Below, one piece after another: positions 7,813 to 12,877 of a stretch of DNA of 12,877 bases (within the stretch, counting starts at the first letter, position 1; every line of letters begins with the position of its first letter). The notes beneath the pieces are model-generated. The model worked only from the letters and a program-made list of their open reading frames with translations, was not told where the DNA came from and ran no database searches. The stretch is from positions 1 to 12,877 of the forward strand of contig VKHC01000363.1 of NCBI GenBank assembly GCA_015143735.1, read 5' to 3'. Position numbers and translations under genes: made by a program. This DNA is from Synura sp. LO234KE. Its lineage: Eukaryota > Sar > Synurophyceae > Synurales > Mallomonadaceae.

Positions 7813-8449
7813 AGTACCAGCAGCCCTTTATTTTCATTTCCTTTACTTTCTCTGACTTAACATAGTGAAGACTTTACATGGAGTCTTTACCAGCTGTGAA
7901 CCTTCACACTAAGCCTTTATCAGCACAAAAAGCTTTGCTTTAGATAATCACACCGTTTACACACCTACTTTATACCCGCAATATAGTCCGTATTACACAT
8001 TAATGTGCGAATTATTTTCACCACTAATATCATAGAAATGACAAGGGCCGCGACTGCATAATAAGTTAAGCACAGGCAAATTCATATTTATTCTTATACA
8101 AAACATTTCAGCAACAAATTTTTAGGAGCACAGCAACATCATAAAGGGATAATTACAGAGCATAATTAAATCATGAATTTTTATCATCAGGAGTTCACCC
8201 TACATTCTTACCAGCTTTAGTCCGGTGATATGTTTATGATTTAAAAATACTTTTAATATATTTGAAGTTCTTCAACTATTATCATAATCATTTCTATTAA
8301 TCCTGCTGTGAGAATTATTTCTAGCTCAAGTTTTCATTATATCGATCAACGACCCCATTCACTGCTCCCAAAAGCAACCCAGGTCTCCCCCAATTTTAGT
8401 AGGGGCGACTCCTGAAGTAAATCTGCCAGTAACGACATCACACGCCCGA
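7813..8449. other. AT-rich stretch with no gene
   Basis: This is where a 5' LTR of the minus-strand gypsy relic should lie. I see no sequence repeated at the other end (4240-4700) and no convincing primer-binding site. A small inverted pair, AAGACT/AGTCTT, sits at 7868-7873 and 7882-7887. Confidence 0.4.
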
Positions 8450-8707
8450 TTGCGAGTAGAATATCAGCCGAGAACCCACGAGCTACATGAAAGCTTCTTT
8501 CTCGTTGAGTCATATTCTTTCTCGACGGTAGGGAAAATTGCTTCGTATCCTCGCCTTTATCTCACTCCCACTCAAGCGGCATCCAACCGGTACTATTCCC
8601 TCAGCAACTTCTTTTGCGGCATGGAAAGAAAATGTTTTGTTTCCGGGTCTGGTCGATTTGCAGTAAGGATCCTTTCACTGGGAAGAATCGAAGTTCACAA
8701 CAGTTGA
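8450..8707 (+). CDS. Unrecognised short open frame
   Basis: This 85-codon frame contains SYPRLYLTPTQAASNRYYSL and CGMERKCFVSGSGRFAVRIL. The middle is protein-like and without low-complexity bias. There is no hallmark domain, no neighbour in the same frame and no obvious splice context. It may be an exon, a transposon fragment or chance. The overlapping minus frame 8819-8604 is its shadow. Confidence 0.2.
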   Translation: MRVEYQPRTHELHESFFLVESYSFSTVGKIASYPRLYLTPTQAASNRYYSLSNFFCGMERKCFVSGSGRFAVRILSLGRIEVHNS

Positions 8708-8840
8708 GTGAGAGACTTGGGTAGAAAGGGCACATATTTATGTTGTCAATTATAGTAAGTTGTTTTGAACTCCAGAGTAAATACGGGTTGATTTTCCGCT
8801 GCAACTCAACTTTAGACAAAATATCTTCCCAAATAATGGA

Positions 8841-8861
8841 TTATATATATAATATATATAT
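8841..8861 (+). repeat. AT dinucleotide tract
   Basis: An alternating (TA)n run with one phase break lies about 15 bases upstream of the tRNA-like relic. It can fold on itself. Such tracts are common in intergenic DNA. Confidence 0.85.
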
Positions 8862-8875
8862 CTTGTACTAAGAGC

Positions 8876-8948
8876 TGTGACATGGCGCAGCGGTAGGAGA
8901 GACGGACTGTGAAATAGTTCTTCTTTACCGTCGTTGGAGACCCACATC
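8876..8948 (+). tRNA. tRNA-Phe-like relic or SINE head
   Basis: Bases 8883-8893 (TGGCGCAGCGG) match the A box TRGCNNAGYNGG. Bases 8904-8920 form an anticodon arm: GGACT pairs with AGTTC (one G-U) around the loop GTGAAAT. The loop has the conserved U before the anticodon GAA (Phe) and a purine after it. Bases 8932-8942 (GTTGGAGACCC region) resemble the B box GTTCGANTCC with about three mismatches. The D stem, T stem and acceptor stem do not pair properly, so this is not a working tRNA. It is either a decayed tRNA gene or the promoter end of a tRNA-derived short interspersed element. Confidence 0.35.
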
Positions 8949-9230
8949 TAAAGCTGCAGTGCGATCGCTTTCACAATACTAAGGAACTTGCAAGTCTGCG
9001 CTCGCGCAGCAAAGAAGGCAAAATTGCGATATCCTGAAGCAATCATCAAAACGTTAATACTGGGGTAACATCGTAGCTTGATTACTTAGATATATAATAG
9101 AAACACAGCGTAGCTGTGACAAGTCGCTGAGCAATGGGTTTATGTGATATATTTGTTGATGATATACTATATGTCTTGCAAAGTTAAGCACTTTATCGGA
9201 ATCCAAAATTTTCTCTAAGGGAAAGACATT
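8949..9230. other. No gene; two short perfect palindromes
   Basis: CTGCGC-TC-GCGCAG lies at 8996-9009 and CACAGC-GTA-GCTGTG at 9104-9118. If the tRNA-like relic heads a SINE, this would be its body, but there is no second copy in the window to prove it. Confidence 0.4.
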
Positions 9231-9313
9231 ATTAGATTGTATTTGATTGTATTTGATTGTATTGTATTGTATTAGATTAGATTAGATTAGATGAGACTAG
9301 ACTCGATTAGAGC
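9231..9313 (+). repeat. ATTGT/ATTAG pentamer microsatellite
   Basis: The tract starts with ATTAGATTGT and 10-base ATTTGATTGT units, passes into tandem ATTGT, then tandem ATTAG, and decays into GAGACTAG-type variants. The gradual change of unit along the tract suggests slippage plus point mutation. Simple-repeat tails of this kind are known at the 3' ends of some SINEs and LINEs, but an independent microsatellite is equally possible. Confidence 0.9.
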
Positions 9314-9470
9314 AGTCTAGTTAACATAACAGTGTAGTGAAGATGTGCCTAAAATCTAAAATAACTGGTGCTGTTGATTACAGAATAGGTCTGAAAAATA
9401 ATAGGAACCGAAAATCTAGTAGCCATTATATGTTCAGAACTAAAGACTGCAATATGCTGTTAATATCTTC

Positions 9471-9703
9471 TCCTATGCACTCTTCTACGTGGTTGTCACT
9501 CATCAGCTCTCGTCCCATGGACACCTGAGTCCTTATCACTTCAATCAGCTGGGAAATTGAGAGAGAAATCCGAGTGCACTACTTTGCAAAGCTCCACTCG
9601 GTCTGGGGTGTCAAGAGGTACATAGTGGCGCGTAGAGAAAAGGACTTGGGTGTCCATGAGACGAAAACTAGTGTGGGACAACCAGGCAAAAGAGTCGCAT
9701 GGA
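9471..9703. repeat. Imperfect palindrome with ~64-bp arms
   Basis: Bases 9492-9534 and the reverse complement of 9640-9682 align without gaps, 34 of 43 identical; 7 of the 9 differences are transitions. The similarity runs outward with one indel to about 9471 and 9703. Inside the spacer, CCGAGTG (9570-9576) and CACTCGG (9595-9601) form a second inverted pair almost concentric with the outer arms. Both arms encode a related phrase on opposite strands (TWLSLISSRPMDT and AWLSHTSFRLMDT). It is either an inverted duplication or a small fold-back / MITE-like element. Confidence 0.7.
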
Positions 9704-10445
9704 TCGAAGGTTTGGGGAGCGGGACGTATAAACAACGTGGAGAAATAAAATTGTTTTAAGGGTGCAATCAGAAGTCGTTTGCCTATTGGAAGCTATGGAT
9801 GGTTGGTTTTACCAACAACTTGTAGTTTTTCTGGAGCTCTCATGGAGGGATATAAATTCTATATCGATTTGGGGAAAAAAGGATATACATAGGCCTTTGG
9901 AATACTTGTATTTTATGAGGCATAGCATATTTAAGATTCTTGCACTCGAGGTAGCCCCTCGGTTCCTCCCACTCGATGCAACGGGACTTGCCTCATGGTT
10001 CATGGCAGGCCGTTAACATATAAACCTTGTAATTAACGAGCTGATTTTCATTTAAAAGGCATAACATATTTATTTGATCGTCAACGATTTTTAACGTCGA
10101 TGGGAATTTTCATCTCTATGTGAACACAAATCCACCAACACTTTTCCAATTTATTTGGTAGCTTCTACAGGAACTGACTTCAACGCTGTTGTAAGCATTT
10201 AGAGTTTAGGAAGTAATCTGCGGGAGAAATTGTACTTATATACAAATACTCGGGTGGGTAGGCACCGAATTTCCGGTAGTTGTTTCATTTAGCAAGTGTA
10301 AGAAAACGATAACCTGCAAAAACAATAGCGCAAGTGCCTTCTCTTACATACCTCAAAGGGACCTAGTTCAAGCATCATCACAATTATTTTTGAAAGGAAT
10401 TTACAAATTTACACGTCTATTTGCTAGTTCAGCATCTGAATTTTA
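9704..10445. other. No convincing gene
   Basis: Opposing short frames (9762-10016 plus, 10003-9809 minus) overlap and neither has a recognisable motif. The rest is AT-rich with stops in all frames. Confidence 0.4.
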
Positions 10446-10823
10446 ATGAGCTGCGGCGTTTCGACCACGAATCTACTTTCATCATGCACCGAATCATCTA
10501 CTTTCATCATAGCTCATCCTCCTCTCGTTGTGAAACAGGGTATGATGAATGGGATTCATGCTGGATATCAATATTGGGGGGAAGATTTTGCCTTGCCAAC
10601 ACCAAGGACGAAATCGCTACATGATGATCTAAGAAGCAATAGGAGTACTAGAAGGAGTAATTCGTTCGTTCTGGCCGTTTTTTCTCGTTCTAGGAAACCC
10701 AGCCACTTCACAGCGCTCTCTACAACTAGTCATGCAGCCCTTGCGCTAAAGCGCAGTCACTATTTGCGAACTAGCATGCTGTATATTGCTTTATTAGCAG
10801 GCTACCTTCCACTCCTTCACTAA
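10446..10823 (+). CDS. Unrecognised 125-codon open frame
   Basis: The frame starts at an ATG and reads through phrases such as GMMNGIHAGYQYWGEDFALP and NSFVLAVFSRSRKPSHFTAL to a hydrophobic end (MLYIALLAGYLPLLH) that could be a membrane segment. An overlapping frame from 10421 has a Ser-His run and is less convincing. A 14-bp direct repeat, TCTACTTTCATCAT, occurs twice near the start (within 10470-10510), and TGCGCT-AA-AGCGCA lies at 10742-10755. No family is recognised and no splice context is clear. It could be an exon or a chance opening. Confidence 0.22.
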   Translation: MSCGVSTTNLLSSCTESSTFIIAHPPLVVKQGMMNGIHAGYQYWGEDFALPTPRTKSLHDDLRSNRSTRRSNSFVLAVFSRSRKPSHFTALSTTSHAALALKRSHYLRTSMLYIALLAGYLPLLH

Positions 10824-11640
10824 CAACCTGATGCAACACAGCTTATTAGAATTACTCTTTTAGGGGCTTCTTCTGGTCCACTATGGTCAAACAATTATTC
10901 CGCAGATTTGATTTACGTTCTAGAAGACCAAACGCACATCATGAAAAAACCTGTTAAAAGGTTACTCAATCGATCAATAGGTGGTATTCACGGCATTTTA
11001 ACGTATCATACAATAAAACTTATATAGACGTACAAGAACAAATTTTGCAGTCAAGAATGAAATAGAATGGTCAAGTAAATACAAGGATATGAGATGTGAA
11101 GATGTATGTGAATCCCGAACCATTCGGCGAACACAGGCATAATTTTTTTTTTCAGAAACTTAGCTTAGATTATACAAAAAGACATAGCAGACCACGCAAA
11201 CTAAGCACCCCTATGAGCTAGTTAGCAGATCACACTGGGTGTAGGGGCAGGGCGGCACTGGCATAAAGTGTAAATGTGTTTATTTCAAATATACGTCTAT
11301 CAAATAGTGATAGATCACCAGACCAGATTACCCATTTTCTTAAAATCGACGATTGCGTATGGATCATCAATCATCATCCACATTCACAGCAGGCGATAGT
11401 TCCAACCTATGCCTTTATTAGAAAAAGGCAAATGATATTAATAATTGAAATTAGGTTGAAGAAGCTATAGAATTAATGATGATATTCCTCTAAAAGATCT
11501 CTAAGACCCTGCTGCGCTGAATTTAGGTATTCACGTAATATCAAATTAAAGGTCATGCTCACTTACTTACCTTAAGTAAACACTTCACTGATTAGATACT
11601 CCTAACGATGAATTCACGCACGGTTTGCGGAGAAGTATTA
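10824..11640. other. AT-rich intergenic, no gene
   Basis: I see only short frames (for example 11276-11470, plus) without motifs. A 10-T run followed by TTCAG (about 11143-11155) looks like an isolated splice-acceptor-like site with no supported exon after it. Confidence 0.4.
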
Positions 11641-11646
11641 CCAAGC

Positions 11647-11655
11647 TATATAAAA
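11647..11655 (+). promoter_or_regulatory. Candidate TATA box of the SLC44 gene
   Basis: TATATAAAA lies about 140 bases upstream of the ATG at 11792, a sensible distance for a core promoter plus short leader. In AT-rich DNA such a match can arise by chance, and nothing else supports it. Confidence 0.25.
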
Positions 11656-11791
11656 CAACTTTGCGGATGTCCAAAACTACTACTTCGCTCATGTGTTCAA
11701 AGCTATTAGTTAAGTAGGCGTACAAGCTACTTAGCAAGCATACGATTCAAACTCTTAATTTGATCCCCCCGCCAAAAACAATTTTTCTCCT

Positions 11792-12877
11792 ATGAAATCG
11801 CCAGGACTCTATTACATTTCCGAGAAGGACAAGCAAGATGGTTCTGGTGCTCATGAGCCTTCAAAGAAAGAAAATTTTACGGGGATCATTGAAGATCGCC
11901 GCTCCACTGATTGCTTATTCTTCGTTCTTATTGTTGGAATGTGGGTGGCGATGACCGTTGTAGGCGCGCAGGCTATTAAGCATGGAAATCCATACCGACT
12001 ATTGAATGGGGTGAATGATCAGGGCAGGATTTGTGGGTTTGATAACGGGGTCAGAAATGAGCACAAGTTTTACACTGTGCTTCAAAATGGGGTACTTTGT
12101 CACCAACCTGTTCTAGAACAACTTGATTTCGCTAAGCGATTGTTTGCAACCGCAGATTGGTGTCTGCACAACGTCGTGCCCAGAAATATCCGCTAATACG
12201 ACATCAACCGATCCCAATGATTATTATTGCTTAGACAGTCTTCCCCAGAATGTAAGAAACAAAGTTTGTCCTCAATTCGTAAATGCTAGCTAACATACAT
12301 CACTGATGCGCGCAGGTGCTCCTAAGAAAAGCTCATATTATATCCAGTTGTCAAGAGTATGGGGAGTTTATTCTTCCTTTACTACCAAACTGCTTATGCA
12401 ATCTGAAAATGAAATCAACTACAATATTTCACCGCTGTATATTTAAATCCGCCGAGACTCGGAGTGATTTCAATAACCAGGTACGCATCTACCTTTGTCA
12501 GATGTTAGCTGCTTTAAGATCTTACCGAGTTTGTTTTCCTCGACCAAGTTGATCTGGATATGGCAATTCCTTCTATTTCGCTAACTATGATTGCATAAAA
12601 TAACAACTTACCGGATTGAACTCAGCTTCTCACGTACTCTCTCGTTTTTCCTGTTTATGAAGGGTGTCTCCGATGATTACATCAAACGTAAGTATCTACA
12701 CGTAATTTGTTTCATACCGTTTCCTTGCATACCGAAAACATGTTGATAAAAATACTTAAGATATAGTGCTTTATCTGTTGTAGTAGTCCCTAAGAGTCAT
12801 GAAGTTATGCCGGATTATTTCTTCATCTCAATATGCCCGCCCAGCGACCTGTGACCTGTTTCACCTCGCTCGAGGCC
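11792..12877 (+). CDS. Choline transporter-like protein (SLC44/CTL), 5' part, spliced
   Basis: The family comprises multi-pass membrane transporters of choline and related substrates, about 600-700 residues. Exon 1 (11792-12091, 100 codons) encodes a polar N-terminus, then DRRSTDCLFFVLIVGMW with the first membrane segment (residues ~41-62). NPYRLLNGVNDQGRICGFDN follows, the family's conserved first-loop phrase. Exon 2 (12156-12278) gives IGVCTTSCPE, NDYYCLDSLP and KVCPQF, the loop cysteines. It also has an NTT glycosylation sequon. Exon 3 (12316-12480; acceptor uncertain) gives KMKSTTIFHRCIFKSAETRS. Exon 4 (12663-12687) gives GVSDDYIK and ends in phase 1 at a GTAAGT donor. The start was chosen as the first ATG in the open frame with a natural hydrophilic N-terminus. 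The following exon is unresolved, because a simple join after the acceptors near 12783 meets a stop before the window ends. Only about 204 residues are covered. Family assignment is strong; intactness is not shown. Confidence 0.8.
12092..12155 (+). other. Intron 1 of the SLC44 gene (64 nt)
   Basis: The donor is GGG|GTACTT and the acceptor ACCGCAG|ATT, both in phase 0. Unspliced, the frame drifts into a meaningless tail and stops at 12196. Spliced, it joins VLQNG to IGVCTTSCPE, restoring the cysteine loop. A CTAAG branch-like site lies within it. Confidence 0.8.
12279..12315 (+). other. Intron 2 of the SLC44 gene (37 nt in the simplest model)
   Basis: The donor is TTC|GTAAATG, a CTAAC branch-like site lies about 22 bases before the end, and the acceptor is GCGCAG|GTG, phase 0. 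In-frame AGs at 12356-12357 and 12365-12366 would give a longer intron (79 or 88 nt) in the same frame and a shorter exon 3. Confidence 0.6.
12481..12662 (+). other. Intron 3 of the SLC44 gene (182 nt)
   Basis: The donor is CAG|GTACGC after FNNQ. The acceptor is TTTATGAAG|GGT, preceded by a pyrimidine-rich run (CTCTCTCGTTTTTCCTGTTT). Both ends are phase 0. Confidence 0.55.
12688..12877 (+). other. Start of intron 4 and unresolved downstream exon
   Basis: The donor AAAC|GTAAGTATC is close to consensus. Possible acceptors TTGTAG (12783) and TAGTAG (12786) lead in phase 1 to about 20 codons and then TGA, without a recognisable SLC44 phrase. Another acceptor (AAGAG near 12795) keeps an open frame to the edge but is also unconvincing. 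Confidence 0.45.

Noticed and set aside
9231-9313. Telomere-like repeat
   Set aside because: The units are ATTGT and ATTAG pentamers that drift along the tract, not a TTAGGG-type telomere unit, and the tract is internal.
9762-10016. 84-codon plus frame as a gene
   Set aside because: It has no motif and an equally long opposing frame; the region is AT-rich and ordinary.
11143-11155. Poly-T plus CAG as a splice acceptor of an upstream exon
   Set aside because: No coding-like sequence follows it and no donor or exon precedes it.
1-12877. CRISPR array, bacterial operon or prophage
   Set aside because: There are no regular spacer repeats, no ribosome-binding-site-led gene runs, and the only clear gene has spliceosomal introns.

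Overview
This looks like a gene-poor, repeat-rich stretch of a eukaryotic nuclear genome. No long intact prokaryote-style ORF is present. The only convincing host gene is split by short GT-AG introns, and much of the rest is decayed retroelement sequence full of stops and frameshifts. The host gene is the start of a choline transporter-like protein (SLC44/CTL). The wording of its first membrane segment and the NPYRLLNG / GRICGFDNGV loop resembles what I recall of stramenopile-type proteins (diatoms, oomycetes and relatives). That placement is tentative and rests on one gene.

Layout. Bases 1-498 are one frame open from the window edge with no recognisable product. Bases ~818-2026 hold two diverged copies (A and B) of one repeat. 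Both end, on the minus strand, in the C-terminal motif of an RNase H domain. Copy B continues upstream into a minus-strand degenerate coding tract at ~2090-4260. Parts of that tract keep strong third-codon-position C bias, but apart from the C-terminal RNase H I do not recognise the protein. The tract carries a 73-bp tandem duplication (3981-4126). A third repeat copy (C, ~4441-4677) lies just upstream of it, so related sequence flanks the tract on both sides.

Bases ~4908-7812, also minus strand, are the relic of a Ty3/gypsy-type element: an integrase (zinc-finger end plus catalytic core) and, upstream, a probable gag with a CxxC knuckle. The gap between them (~0.75 kb) is too small for protease, reverse transcriptase and RNase H, so an internal deletion is likely.

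Bases 7813-11640 are mostly AT-rich and without a convincing gene. They hold an AT dinucleotide tract, a tRNA-Phe-like relic (8876-8948), an ATTGT/ATTAG pentamer tract (9231-9313), a ~230-bp imperfect palindrome (9471-9703) and two unrecognised open frames (8450-8707, 10446-10823).

Bases 11647-12877 hold a TATA-like motif and the 5' part of the SLC44 gene. Splicing restores the family's extracellular cysteine loop. The gene runs off the right edge or decays there. I see no functional link between this gene and the retroelement debris.
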